Source: Micropterix aruncella
Lineage: Eukaryota; Arthropoda; Insecta; Lepidoptera; Micropterigidae
Length of the DNA stretch: 64,000 bases
Direction: 5' to 3'
Assembly (NCBI GenBank): GCA_944548615.1
Contig: OX155960.1
Coordinates: 9,358,799-9,422,798, forward strand
Part shown: positions 20,964 through 33,360 of the stretch, piece after piece
Position numbering within the stretch: position 1 is the stretch's first letter
Layout of the letters: the number at the start of each line of letters is the position of its first letter
The notes under the pieces: generated by a model
What the model was told of the DNA's origin: nothing
What the model saw: the letters and a program-made list of their open reading frames with translations, nothing else
Database searches by the model: none
Program-made: the position numbers and the translations under genes

Positions 20964-21032
20964 CAAGTTCCTTCCCATTTTTGCTATACGGTTTTCATTA
21001 GAAACCGTATAGCAAAAATGTGAAGGAACTTG
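20964..21032. ncRNA. 31-bp-stem hairpin, miRNA-precursor-like
   Basis: Arms 20964-20994 and 21002-21032 pair over 31 bp with a single mismatch and a 7-base loop (TCATTAG). Outer stem CAAGTTCCTTC, inner stem GCTATACGGTTT. Size and near-perfect pairing suit a pri-miRNA or endo-siRNA hairpin, but a tiny foldback transposon or assembly artefact would look the same. It lies inside the putative first intron of the Mutator-like gene. Confidence 0.4.
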
Positions 21033-21340
21033 ATAATAATGTAGTGGGTAATGTACGGGTCTGAAGTATACCCGAAGTATAAAAGAATAGTATGAAATAT
21101 ATCCTCATTTGTAGCTGATCGAGAGTATTCTCTGGCATGATGTAGGCGATTTTTTTTATAATCTTTATTATGAGGTTCTTTTGAATCGTCTGAAAGTTAA
21201 TCAATAGGAAGCGAAAATCACGATTTAAAAGAAAATACGGGGAAGTGCGTAATTTTAGATTTAAAAATTGGCAGCGAAAAGGTTTTCTATTTTAGTTCTT
21301 AATTAGTTATCTCCGAAATTATTCTTTTATGTTTTTTCAG

Positions 21341-22561
21341 CAGCAAAGGCAATTAAATATGGGCAACTAAAGAATTAATAAACCGAGGAAACGATCATGT
21401 CCTGCATATTTAAAAGAATGCGGATATAAACTCGTGCAATCGAAAAGGTTCGTGTACAATTAACGCGTGACCCCATTTCAGTAGTGACCTGCTGATTTTG
21501 ACTCCAATGCGTTTGCCTTCTCATTTTCAGAGCACGGCAGGCTACAGAATGCAATGTATCAATAAAAAAAATGACAGTATATTATCCAACATTCAGAAAT
21601 CCACGGTAACTTTTTATTTGTATATTTATAGTACCTAAGAGCTCGCGAATATATTGTTTTTCTGACTTCAGAACAGAGGTAGATGCATATGTTTTAGAGT
21701 TTTTTTAATAATCTTATTTCTGTTCGATAAATGCCTATTAAAGGTTTGCAATAATTGTTTATGCCAAATGTAATAATGTTAAACCGTACAGAGCTGACAG
21801 CTTGTCAATATTTTCAGAGTCTACCTGATATGTGTGTAGGAGCTACGGAAAAGACACTAATTGAATCTGAAAACTCAAACCCCGATGACTTCAGAATAGA
21901 GGTAAATCTTGAAATTTTGTAAAGGCCAGATTCTTTCTTTAACTCTCTTTCTTCTTTAACTCTCAACCCTACTCCAATCAATACGTTCGCAAGCAATATG
22001 ATTTTTTTTGTGGTTTCTAGGTGGAGGTCTGTGAAAAATCTGCGGTAGAAGTAGAGGGCCGTCGACTAGTTAATATAAGTGTTTTTCTTGAAAAATTGAA
22101 GGAATTTAGTGGACATAAAAAGAATTGGAATGCTGTCAAAATTTACCGTTAAATGCAATTTTTGCAATGAGAAAGCAGTAATATCTACTGATGACGATAG
22201 TCGACAATCGTTAGATGTGAATATGAGTGCTGTATCCTGTGCGATGGCGATTGGTATCGGCTTTTCACAGATGGAGGAGTTTCTGGCTGCCGTCGACGTG
22301 CCAGTGATGTCCGCCAAACTGTATAATAAGAACCACACAGAAGTGTGCAAAAAATGGGTGGAAACTTCTGTGGAAGCCATGACAGCTGCTGCTGCTGAGG
22401 AAAGAGACGCAGCGCTAGCAGAGGGCAGAGTAAGTAAAAACGGGACGGCTATGATCGATGTGATAGTTGATGGATGTTGGGGAAAGAGATCGTATAGAAC
22501 CAATTATTCGGCGCTATCAGGAGCAGCAACCATTATGGTAAAAAATTTGGTCTATCGTTGA
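21341..22561 (+). pseudogene. Mutator-like transposase gene, multi-exon and broken
   Basis: Last exon (from ~22021) encodes FTVKCNFCNEKAVIS, then NMSAVSCAMAIGIGFSQMEE, FMSAK-like VPVMSAKLYNK, a Glu/Ala-rich stretch and IDVIVDGCWGKRSYRTNYSALSG. This matches the MULE-type transposase domain of insect Mutator-like proteins (VDG.W.KRSYG..YNA.SG), which would cut and move DNA in the nucleus. Upstream are candidate exons with good splice sites: 21341-21447 (basic RINKPRKRSCPAYLKECGYK, but a stop at codon 4 after its ATG), 21532-21606, and 21817-21900; 21532, 21817 and 22021 exons join in phase 0. In the last exon GRRLVNISVFLEKLKEF is in a different frame from the downstream part, so a frameshift or deletion lies near 22090-22110. 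The C-terminal half of the domain is absent after 22561. Confidence 0.6.
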
Positions 22562-22630
22562 GGTCACCAATGTAATCGTTCGTTGAGGTCACCAATGTAA
22601 AAATCTTTCGTTGAGGTCACCAATGTAAAA
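22555..22630. repeat. Three-unit minisatellite
   Basis: CGTTGAGGTCACCAATGTAA occurs three times at 25-28-base spacing, directly where the Mutator-like reading frame ends. Confidence 0.85.
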
Positions 22631-22639
22631 TGCTCTGGC

Positions 22640-23100
22640 GTGTGTGTTGATGATAATGTCTGTGAACAAGTCCAAAGATTTATCTTTGAACCCGTCATAT
22701 CTCGATGTTTTTAGAGAGAGAGAGAGTAGAGAGAGCAGATATATTAATATTTGAGCATATTTACTAGAGGTTACATTTTATATAGACAGAGCGACTTACT
22801 CATTTGATTGTGTGACAGAAGAGTAATTATTTACTATGTAACAATGCACTCTTTTATATTAAAATATTTCTTATAAAACTTTTTATAAACTTATAAAAAG
22901 AAGAATAATTTGCGTCAATACAATAGTGCAAATTATGAAAGGCGCGTGTGAAAGACGCTTTTTGATCAATTCTTTAAATTTTATTAGTCATTAATATACG
23001 CAAATGAAATTACATTTTATAAATATAATTGAAATGACGTCATGCTGTATGTACACTTATTTTTGAATTTGTGGTATACGCCACAAACTCTTATCTACCA
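22640..23100 (+). repeat. Dispersed repeat family D, copy 1
   Basis: Inverted relative to 32130-32530. Shared segments include CTGTGAACAAGTCCAAAGA, the AGAGAGAGAGAG tract, GAGGTTACATTTTATA, GACTTACTCATTTGATTGTGTGACAG-like sequence and GTGGTATACGCCACAAA. No coding capacity; class unknown. Confidence 0.65.
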
Positions 23101-24289
23101 AATCTAGTATTGTGAATTTTTAGATATGAGTAATCTATTGTGATAATCTGATCGAATAAATTGAAACATTGTAAAATTGTAACTATCGCAATGGAAGAAA
23201 GAAGTACCTACCCTCGTCCAATAAATTACACATTACCTAACAATCCAATTGTTTTTACTTTAGTACCCTGATCGCGTGATCTGCTAAAAGGCTACTAACC
23301 TTTGAACTGTACCTATACCTGTCCCTTTCCTGTTGTCTCTAGGCATTTAAATGTCTATCCATAGATTGCGTATTTTGGATGATTCATGGATAGATCAGGA
23401 ATTTGCCATAGCCAAATTCATAACTCAGTTTTGTACAAACCTGGGTAATAACTAAAAAAGTAATGCAAATAAGTTAATTATTAAAAAACAAAAAACCCGA
23501 CTACGAAATGTAACCCGTAATGTTGAGTATAATTTTTAATCCACATAAAAGTTAGAACTAAGTTGGTAAGTACTTAAATTTCACATGGTAGGTATATGGG
23601 TAATCGAAAGCTTAAAAGAAGGTTTTGTATAATATATTGTAAATAAGGTATCCAAATTTAGAATATGTAATAATTTTTTGAGCTCTACGCTGAGTAGAAT
23701 AATCAATATAGCTATAAAATGGTAGACGGCTGGGTATCCGTTAAGAAATCGGGAGACAATTTAGATCCCCAGCTGATTGCCTAAGCTAATCCGATAGCTG
23801 AAACTAATTATATTTTAATTATGCTTGATATAAATAAACTGTCTAAATTTATATAATATAAATTTATATAATATAATATATAAATAAACTGTCTGTAAGG
23901 ATCCCATATAAAATGTTGCTCTATATCCCCAGCTTGATTGTCAATTGTCAGTTGACTAGGCTCTTTTCATTCTAATAATAGATCAAATGAAAAATGTAGG
24001 TTACATTTTTGTAGAGAATTTTATAAACTTTACTTTTTACATAAGGCTTAATTCCGATATCGCTTAAGTTAGCGAGATATTAGCGAAAAACTGATTCGGG
24101 GCGCATTTTTTCCAATATGGCGGCTCGAGCATAACAAAAAGAGTAGGGGATTTTTAGTATGTTTAACACTACGCATCAAAGAACATCTATGCCAAGTTTC
24201 AAACTACATATTACTAACTATTTAACTGTAGGGCTATCTGTCCCTGATGATTCGTCAACGCCGGATTTATATTGGTCAAACCCTACAAA
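23101..24289. other. AT-rich stretch, nothing recognised
   Basis: Contains a short direct duplication of TAAATAAACTGTCT around 23830-23895. No coding, RNA or paired repeat identified. Confidence 0.5.
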
Positions 24290-24354
24290 TTTGACCCAGC
24301 CTATTTCTTAGCGTGTCCGCCTATTTCGGATATTTTTCTTAGGTCTCATGTCGC

Positions 24355-24672
24355 CCTAATCGTCAATCGTGCCTAACGATTGATTAGCTTCAATCGTAAT
24401 CATGACTAAAAAATCATGGTCGGTCGGTCGGTCACTTGGTCGGCCGGTCGGTCAATCGTTCGCTTGATCAGTCGGACCGGCGACCGACCGGCGAAACTCG
24501 TGAGAATCTAAGTAGTCAACCAATACGAATTGTCGGGTTTGCATCTAAAGAGCAACTTAGTCATGATTGACGATTGAGAATGACTAACGAATAATTAATT
24601 TAGTCATGATTATTTCAATCGTGATTAGCCACGACTAAATTAGTCGTGACTAAATTAATCATTACGAATTAG
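24355..24672. repeat. Foldback region with GGTC tandem repeats
   Basis: A GGTC tetranucleotide tract (~24420-24460) and its complement around 24475-24495 (GACCGGCGACCGACCGG) are flanked by inverted ATTGACGATTGA/TCAATCGT- and TTTAGTCATGATT-type repeats. The right end holds CACGACTAAATTAGTCGTG, a palindrome. Confidence 0.65.
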
Positions 24673-24764
24673 TTGATTGAAAAATTTATTTGATTGACAC
24701 CAAAATATGAATAAAAACAATATTAAACAGTAGCAAATAGCTGAGACTATGACTATATTGAAGA

Positions 24765-24895
24765 AGAAGAACCCACTGGCTACAAAACCTCGTTGAATGG
24801 TTCAACTCAAGCACCACCGAGTTGTTCCGCGCCGCAACATCACGGACCCAAGTGGCCATAATGACCGCCAACCTCCGATAGGAGATGGCACTTTA
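24765..24895 (+). pseudogene. LINE C-terminal remnant
   Basis: Reads THWLQNLVEWFNSSTTELF, RAATSRTQVAIMTANLR then stop, and GAGATGGCACTTTAAGAAGAA. The EWF...S.TELFRAA.S...IA.M.ANLR pattern with this ending is a 3'-terminal LINE tail I recognise from insect genomes, clade uncertain. Confidence 0.5.
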
Positions 24896-24928
24896 AGAAG
24901 AAAATGACTATATAAATTAACACATGCC

Positions 24929-24974
24929 CACTGTGCGCTCGTCCGCAGCCGCTACCGCGGGCGAGCGCACAGTG
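24929..24974. repeat. GC-rich hairpin
   Basis: 13-bp perfect arms CACTGTGCGCTCG and CGAGCGCACAGTG around a 20-base loop that itself contains CCGC/GCGG. Confidence 0.8.
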
Positions 24975-25092
24975 CCAGCGCGTCTTTCGGGCGACAGCGC
25001 TGCGGTGAATGATTTTTATTGGTCAGACTTTTAAGCCGTGACCCCGCCTATTTATCGGCGGGTTCGCCCAATTTCGATATTTTTCTGAGGTA

Positions 25093-25470
25093 TCATGTCG
25101 CCTTAAGAGAGTTATAGCCCACCATGCCTAGTAGGAAACTAGTAGGGTATAAGTACGGATAATATCCGTACTGCTTAAAATATATAAATCGTAAGAAACA
25201 TTTTTGAATTTTTTCCAACATAGTGATATAATGATCCTGATGTGGATTCCATATAACTGCATTCGTTTCCAATCTGCTTCTCACAATTGAATTATACAAT
25301 GTATGCATAACCCGTACATTGTGAAAATGCTGTCGGTTGCGAATAACAAACCCTAGTAGCTTAACAGAGGACTTAGACAAATTAGCAATGTGCTCCTTAA
25401 ACGTAAGCTGGGAATCAAAGAGAACTCCTAGATCCTTTACCTGAGCTGAAATTTGGCATGCAGGCATCAT
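25093..25470 (-). pseudogene. LINE reverse-transcriptase C-terminal fragment
   Basis: 125 codons containing VKDLGVLFDSQLTFKEHI, SVKLLGFVIRNRQHF, LYNSIVRSRLETNAVIWNP, and LEKIQKCFLRFIYFK then YYPYLYP. This is the thumb and post-RT region of CR1/jockey-type LINEs, where DLGV.FD..L.F..HI follows the catalytic core. The catalytic domain is missing (5' truncation) and family R sequence adjoins at 25445. Confidence 0.75.
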
Positions 25471-25870
25471 TTGGTCATGGCAAGGTTTGATAAGGTTGGG
25501 GTTGAAATCGGGCCACCAGTAGGCGCACTAGTCGTATTTTAATATTGATATATTTATTACACAGATGCCTTGTTGGGCTGAAATCACATACCAAGGTTGG
25601 TATATCTGATATAGAAGCTACTCTAATAATATTCAAAATCTGACATACATTTAAATCAAGTAATAACACCATCTGTTAGCGCTTGGCCCAACCATTCTCT
25701 TAACCAAGAAAGAAACTGCGCCGCCCTAGGTGGTTGCAATGGAGCCCAACCGGGTTCGTACGCCGCCGCGCCGGCCAAGAGCGTTCATTTATTTTATTTA
25801 TGAAATTAATATTCAGAAGAAATCAGTCCTTGGCTACTTGCCGGAAAAGCCTTGGGGTGACATAATTATT
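25445..25870 (+). repeat. Dispersed repeat family R
   Basis: Shares GAAATTTGGCATGCAGGCATC, GGTTGAAATCGGGCCACCAG and TTGGGCTGAAATCACAT with 58770-59000, and CAACCGGGTTCGTNCGCC and AAATCAGTCCTTGGCTACTTGCC with 38100-38220. Ends GCCGGAAAAGCCTTGGGGTGACA like 57380 and 62440. Confidence 0.65.
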
Positions 25871-26335
25871 TTTTTTTTATTTACTATGTTTTGAGAATTC
25901 CAAATGTTGGATTCTCTTAATAAGTATATTATTGTAATTCTCTTAATTCTACCAATTTTCTTTTTGACATATCCTTGGCTATTTCTATAATTAAACATTT
26001 ACCTACCTACATATTATTGTTTGATTATATTATATTATTTACATGCCACCGATAATCATTATAGAGTACTTCGTAATCGACTACATTTAGGAGCATAAGC
26101 AATTTGTGTGAATTTATTTTCATGTAAGAAGTAAGACACTTACTAATTTATATGATGGTATTTACTTAATTAAGTTGAATATGGAAATAATAACAATGTT
26201 ACTATGCTACTATGTAAAATGGCTAATAATTAAATAATTTTGCACGGCCAAGAGTCATTCATCCGCTAACTTGACACGATAAAATGAAATAAAATAAAAA
26301 GAAATGCAAATAGGCATAATTAATATTGTTCAATA
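25871..26335. other. AT-rich stretch, nothing recognised
   Basis: No supported feature. Confidence 0.5.
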
Positions 26336-26937
26336 TTGCAAAATTTATATAATAGCCGCCACGACAAAGACCTTACTGTTATTCGCGAGGTAATTAGCCT
26401 CTCAGTGGCTCGTGCCAACAAGGGTTTGACAGTACCCTCCAAACCCCCAATACAGTTTATGCTGGATGGCTCTAAAGGCAAAAAACATTTCACTACAAAA
26501 CATTTCTCAATAATCGAGAAAGCTTCAGATTGGATTCTGGAGGTTGATTCGGTCTCTAAGCAGTATAAATTTCCTGAAACTCTCGGATGCACAGCCCTGC
26601 GTCGAGATATAACTCTTTACTCTCTATCTCAGAAGATTGCCCTTATCGTAGAATAAACTGTTCCATGGGAATTAAATATCCCAAAAGACCACGAGTACAA
26701 ATTAAATAAATACCATCATCTTGCAAATGCCGTCACCCGGAACGGCTTCACTGTTACCTTTATGCGTTGGAAGTTGGCGCTCGTGGCCTGCTAGCTAAAT
26801 CTTTGTTTCACCTTTTTAAAGATCTTGGTCTCTCCAGGAAAATAATCAACTCCTTTCTAGAAGAAATATCTAAAACCGCGATTTCCGCATCTCAAATTCT
26901 ATGGCTTCGAAGGGGGAGTGAATGGGTGGTAAGGTGA
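26336..26937 (+). pseudogene. Retroelement C-terminal nuclease-like remnant
   Basis: 106 codons end at a TAA (26654-26656), but the same frame continues with TVPWELNI, HEYKLNKYHHLANAVTRNGF, and after a one-base shift near 26760 with VGARGLLAKSLF, FLEEISKTAISASQI and WLRRGSEWVVR to a stop at 26935. The pattern RRDITLYS...IALIVE(L)TVPWE followed by a Lys-containing helix and EVGARG resembles a PD-(D/E)XK restriction-like nuclease at the end of some reverse-transcriptase proteins. The nuclease assignment is inference; that the region was one coding sequence is well supported by the continuous pattern across two lesions. Confidence 0.55.
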
Positions 26938-27059
26938 ACGCTGACATGTGGAAAGACGGCTGTCCTAAACCTTCTACAGCCGGTCGTTAGTCCGGAATCC
27001 ACGGCTCACCCCCAGAAGTGTAATAATACTATATGATGGGCCCGACTTCGGTCGGTGAA

Positions 27060-27390
27060 TTCCATGGCAGCTCCGTTTGTATTTTATTTTATTTATTTCA
27101 GATGTCATAATTATTAAATGCTTTTTAAGTTTTTAAATAATTATTAATTGTATAATAACGTTTTCCTAATTTGACTATGGTGTACCTAAACATTTCTATT
27201 TGTTCGGTTCTTTGAATTTGAATTTTTAAAGACTTATTCGATATAAAACAATTGTCATTAATCATTAGTTTTTAAGAGACACTAATCGCCTATTCTTTTC
27301 CAGCATCGATTCTCATTTTTTCCATTATTTTGTTGCTCCTCTATGGAAGCAGGACGAAATCCGTCTGCCCTAAATGAAAAATACTACAGC
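27060..27390. other. AT-rich stretch, nothing recognised
   Basis: No supported feature. Confidence 0.5.
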
Positions 27391-28069
27391 GGCCTGTATT
27401 CCGTGTCTCGCAGTTTTCTAACTTAGTGGCTAAAAATGCGCCAAATCGGCGCTTAATTTTGAACGGACGTTTTGGTATTCCCTTTTATGGATCCTAACAG
27501 GAGCGTGGTTATATACAGGCTATCAGGCTCTTAAATTGATGTCAAGCACTGTCTAGCCCCTTTTTCGTATTTCGGTTCTACAATTTCACGGTGAATGGGC
27601 CTCACGGTGTTCGGTCTTAACTAAGAACGATTGAAATTAAGCAGTCTGCGTCTGACAGCCGTGTAGTTCTTGTTTTTCTAGTGATTTCGTAGACTTTTCG
27701 TAGCAAATTAGATTATCTTAAGTATCTATTTATTACCCTAAAAATATATTTTTTCCCGTGTCACTATTTTTGTAGATAAATAGCCTTGTATATATTTTAT
27801 AGGCTTGTATATCGTATGATTAAAAGCCTTGCATATTTTTATATGTTAAAAAAAACGAAAACGTGGCGACGAACATCGTGTGGTGACTAGACGACGCGAC
27901 GGCGGGCGGGCGAAGGAGTGACCGGCCATAAACAGAACGGAAAATGTAATGATTTAAGATTGCTTCTTAATTTTGATGAAACGGAATACCAACAAAATAA
28001 GAAAGGTAGCTTAGTTAGCTAATTTTAGCACTGGCTTAGTTTAAACCTGCGAGAAACGGAGTACGGGCC
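27391..28069. mobile_element. Inverted-repeat DNA element, ~680 bp
   Basis: The left end (GGCCTGTATTCCGTGTCTCGCAG) and right end (CTGCGAGAAACGGAGTACGGGCC) are inverted, extending over AACTTAGTGGCTAAAA and further in over TTTTGGTATTCCNTTT. No coding. Interpreted as a non-autonomous DNA transposon; target duplication not clear. Confidence 0.65.
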
Positions 28070-28255
28070 AGTAGGAAACATTATATATAATCGCTGAAAG
28101 AAAACGAGGATTAAAAGGCGTGGACATGCTTCTGATATACTACGAATAGATAAGTTTCTTATCATTTATTTTATAATTTCATCCATTCAGTAAAATAAAA
28201 CATATTTTGATTTTTTCAATTATATATTTAGAAACAAAACGTATACTTACGTAAT

Positions 28256-28400
28256 ATGAAATCGAAGACTATCGCGGATTAAAAATAAGTTTAAAAATGA
28301 ATTTACCACGTGAAGTTTGTAACACCCGACGTTTGGCAATGTTGCAACCGCCGTTGTCCAGGGTAGACTAAAGTGCTGCTAATCGCATCTGCGGGTAGGC
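28256..28400 (-). mobile_element. Penelope-like element-associated fragment
   Basis: GACTATCGCGGATTAAAAATAA, AATTTACCACGTGAAG and AACACCCGACGTTTGGCAATG recur at 38341-38440 beside the GIY-YIG remnant, and inverted at 30900-30980 (CGCCGAAACGTCGGGTGCTAC). Such GAAACGTCGG motifs are frequent next to Penelope-like coding. Confidence 0.45.
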
Positions 28401-28769
28401 GGCAAACTTCTGCTGTTACTTCGTAGAATATAACGGTGGCAGGACGGCGTCATGGGCGCATGGGAATTTTGAAAACTCGCTGTATCTTGCGTTACATCTT
28501 TGCGCTCGGCGATGGGCCTTGGAAAGATTTTAAGAAAACGTGGTTTTAGAAATCAAATTACTATTTTCCAGAAGTTTAATAATACTTTATTTAAATATTG
28601 TCTAAAATGTCCTGCCTGCCTTTTAACCTCTGGGACGCTATTACTATGAGGAATAATATCCATGAGGAATTGAGGGAACTCCTTAAATATTATCATATGA
28701 AAATGTACATGTTTATTTAATTCCGATGACAATGTTTTTATTTATATGGTAAGCAAGACCTGATCCTAC

Positions 28770-29010
28770 ACCCTGGGTTGGCTCCCGACAAGGGAACTTC
28801 TCAACGGTCAACAGCACAGACACGAAATTTTGTATACTCATTCAGTTATGATAGTCCATTCTAAGTTCTACCATGACATGGCTGCTGCACCAAGGTTGGC
28901 TCCCGACGAGGGAACTCCTCAACGGTCAACAGCACAGGCACAACATTTTGTATACGCATTCAATTATGATAGACCGTTCTAAGTATCATCATGACATGGC
29001 TGCTGCACTT
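28770..29010 (+). repeat. Tandem array, 118-bp unit, two copies
   Basis: Two units with GGTTGGCTCCCGACNAGGGAA, CTCAACGGTCAACAGCACAG, TTTTGTATACNCATTCANTT and CATGACATGGCTGCTGCAC; GGTTGGC starts at 28776 and 28894, a 118-base period. Inverted relative to 1100-1500. Confidence 0.85.
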
Positions 29011-29345
29011 ATAAAACATTTTGGAGTCGGTTTTTTTTAATTGTGTATTATTTAAGTTAAAGTTGAAATATGGTTATTTTTTTATATTACATCATCATTT
29101 GAAAAATAAAAATATTTTTTGGAAAAGTATTTTTTTTTTGAAATTTTGAATTGCAGATGTTTCTACCGCTGCAGAAATGACGGTATCTGCTAGCTCCGGC
29201 AATAGCGACCGAAAATTTACTATAACCCAAAAAGAAACCTTGATATTAAATTTTACATACCTAAGTAAAACTAAAAAAAAAAAAAAAAGTTTTTATTTAT
29301 ATAATTTTTCAAGGATTTAAATAAATAAAATCTGTTTTTACCCCA

Positions 29346-30860
<1,515 letters not shown>

Positions 30861-31059
30861 GAAATATTTCTGATTTATTTTACTAGGAAAGTAAAAGTCA
30901 GTCTTCCCTGAACAACAGCGGTTGCAACATCGCCGAAACGTCGGGTGCTACAAAAGTCATGCGGTACTTTCATAAAAAAGCTATATAATTTGTTTTATCG
31001 CTACTTAATGTTGGAAAGTTGTTTTTTAGCCAGAAATGTATATTTGCCCATTTCAGCAG

Positions 31060-31330
31060 TTTTGTATACGCTTGGCTAGGTGCTATTGCGGAAGATCCAG
31101 AAAGTATGTATTATCTGCATACGATACTGCTTTCTCCATCCAGTGTCACTTTGTTACATAGTTATTGGAGGTAATTTTTAAGATTATTAATGAAATTGGG
31201 CCTAGGAGACTCCCTTGAGGTACCCCATAATTGATAATTCTGACTGATCAATAACTATCCCGTTGAGTTTTATGATTTGCGTTTTTTCACTAAGGAAGCC
31301 CGTAAACCATTTTACGGTAATAATACAAAC
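31060..31330 (-). pseudogene. LINE reverse-transcriptase core fragment
   Basis: Minus strand reads KWFTGFLSEKTQIIKLNG, VIDQSELSIMG, then VPQGS-like codons and LLGP in shifted frames, and SYADNT where the catalytic YADD box should be. These are RT motifs 3-5 of jockey/CR1-type LINEs. Several stops and frameshifts and the loss of one catalytic Asp show it is dead. Confidence 0.65.
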
Positions 31331-31339
31331 CCCAAATTT

Positions 31340-31520
31340 TTCTGACTTTTACTTTCCCGGTCCACCAACAGATGAGATGGGAAATTATTGTGAACGCGAT
31401 TTTTTTTGCCGAAAGAAGACCGAAATATCAATTTTTATTCCCCTGAGACGATTAAGACCATTTCCATGAGGTTTCCATAAGACCAAGACCATGGAAGTTG
31501 GTGTTTGTGTCTGGCTGTGT
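31340..31520 (+). repeat. Dispersed repeat family R, fragment
   Basis: TTTACTTTCCCGGTCCACCAAC, AATTATTGTGAACGCGATT and CCTGAGACGATTAAGACCA, as in 17140-17330 and 58310-58500. Confidence 0.65.
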
Positions 31521-31559
31521 GTCTATGCAAATTCCTTATTGTAGTACATTGCTAAAGTT

Positions 31560-32129
31560 TTTTTTTTTTTTTTAAGATTGTTTCAGATATTCATGCGCCA
31601 ATGTGCTATTAGCAGCTTATAATTTGAAATTGCTATGTAGTTTGTCTCTACGTTTGATACTTCTTAAAAATCTTGCGGTAAGCCATGGATTAATTTTCCT
31701 CTGCAAGTGAGGAGGATTTGTATTTTTATTGATCCATTTTTAAATTGTATACACGGAAAATTAGTTATTCCTTTGAATCTTTTATTCCAAATAATGGATT
31801 CGAATTAATGTATTCAATGTCTGCGTATAAACTGTCATAATTATTAACTAAAATCCGAGTGTATTTTTGTTGTAATTTTGTGTAGCTAACTGAGATATAT
31901 TCATGCCTAATGTATTATTTTTATTTAAAGTAAATGAGTGGTCGATACACGTCCGTTGTCATGTAGAAATGTTTATTAAGGATGTCATTTCGAATTCAAC
32001 AAGCATGAAGAGATATTCATTTATTCAATAGATTATATTTTTAAAAATATTATTTCAAATACCCGATGATTTAGGAAATATTTTTGTTTAGGAAACCCAA
32101 TAATATTTTTTATTATAAATCCACCTTTA
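31560..32129. other. AT-rich stretch, nothing recognised
   Basis: No supported feature. Confidence 0.5.
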
Positions 32130-32530
32130 ATCATTTGTGGCGTATACCATAAATCCAAATAATATTACATACAGGATGACGTGTTATCGATTCTACTTAT
32201 AAATATGTCATTTCATTTGAGTATATTGATGACTAATATAATTCAAAGAATCGATCAAATCGCGTATTTCATAATTTCGCAGTATTGTATCGACGCAAAT
32301 TGAATTATTGACGTGGAAATATTCTAATATAAAACAGCGCATTGTTACCTAATACAATCTTTTCTGTCACACACTCCAATGGGTAAGTCGCTCTTTCTCT
32401 CTATAATGTAACATCTACTAAACGTGATCAAATATTAACATATGTGCTCTCTCTACTCTCTCCCAAAAATCGAGGTATAAAGGACTCAAAGATAAAACTC
32501 TGAACGTGTTCACGGACCTTGTCATCAACC
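32130..32530 (-). repeat. Dispersed repeat family D, copy 2
   Basis: Inverted copy of 22640-23100, sharing GTGGCGTATACCATAAA, TCTGTCACACACTCCAATG and CTCTCTCTACTCTCTC. Confidence 0.65.
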
Positions 32531-32594
32531 ACCACGACTAGGGTATTTATACATGAATCAATTTTAACCCGGTCCTACTAACACGACCACCAAC

Positions 32595-33360
32595 ACAGAG
32601 CACTCAAATATGTGGGAATGACGCTCGACCGTTCTTTAACTTGCAAAGCTCATTACCACAACACAAAACAAAATATGTGTTCCAGAAATAGACTCGTAAG
32701 GAAACTAGCTGGGAGTACATGGGGAGCCAATCTAACTACACTCAGAAGCTCAGCTCTGGGCATATGCATATCCGCAAAGAAATATGCAGCTTCAACGTGG
32801 AGTGAATCAACGGAAGAGAAAATGGTCGACACTATTATGAACGATGCTGCGTGAATTGTTTCCAGCTGCCTCAAACTTACTCTCGTCAAAAAAGGTTTAT
32901 CAAGTTATCGGCATCGCTCCCCTTCCAATACGCCGTGATGTTCTGGACGATTCTGAACGCCTAAAGGTGATACACCTAAGAACACCCACTGCACGAAAAA
33001 GATCACCCCCCAATCGCATCAAAACTCGAAAGTAATTATTGAGCAGCACACAACCGCTCCAAGGCAGTCAATTTTCGAACCGCGTCACTCAATGGATGGC
33101 TTCACTTGGCGAGTATGTTAAGAAAGAGACAGATCGGGGTTCCGTTTCCCATATACTAACTGTCATAGTCTCAACAGACTGACCATGGGTGTGACAAGAT
33201 GCCGAGTCAATCTTATCCGCTGGATCTACACAGAAAATCCAATATGCGATGTGGATCGCTGCAGTATGAAGACCACCTCCTATCATGCCGGCTGGTTGTT
33301 CAACGTTTAAATAGTCAAGCAACGGCGGGATCATAACCGTAAATAAATTATAATAAAATA
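32595..33360 (+). pseudogene. Jockey-type LINE 3' end
   Basis: Starts in the RT thumb with GMTLDRSLTCKAHYHNTK, SRNRLVRKLAGSTWGAN and TLRSSALGICISAKKYA (32612-32854), a frequent pattern in insect LINE proteins. After a frameshift near 32850 it continues with VIGIAPLPIRRDVL, then LTMGVTRCRVNLIRW and CDVDRCSMKT near 33180-33290, the Cys/His-containing tail of this group. An A-rich ending (AATAAATTATAATAAAATAA) follows. Related pieces lie at 54585-54709 and 56118-56520, minus strand. Frameshifts make it non-functional. Confidence 0.75.

Noticed and set aside
22066..22503. 145-codon minus-strand frame
   Set aside because: Antisense shadow of the Mutator-like exon, which has the recognisable domain.
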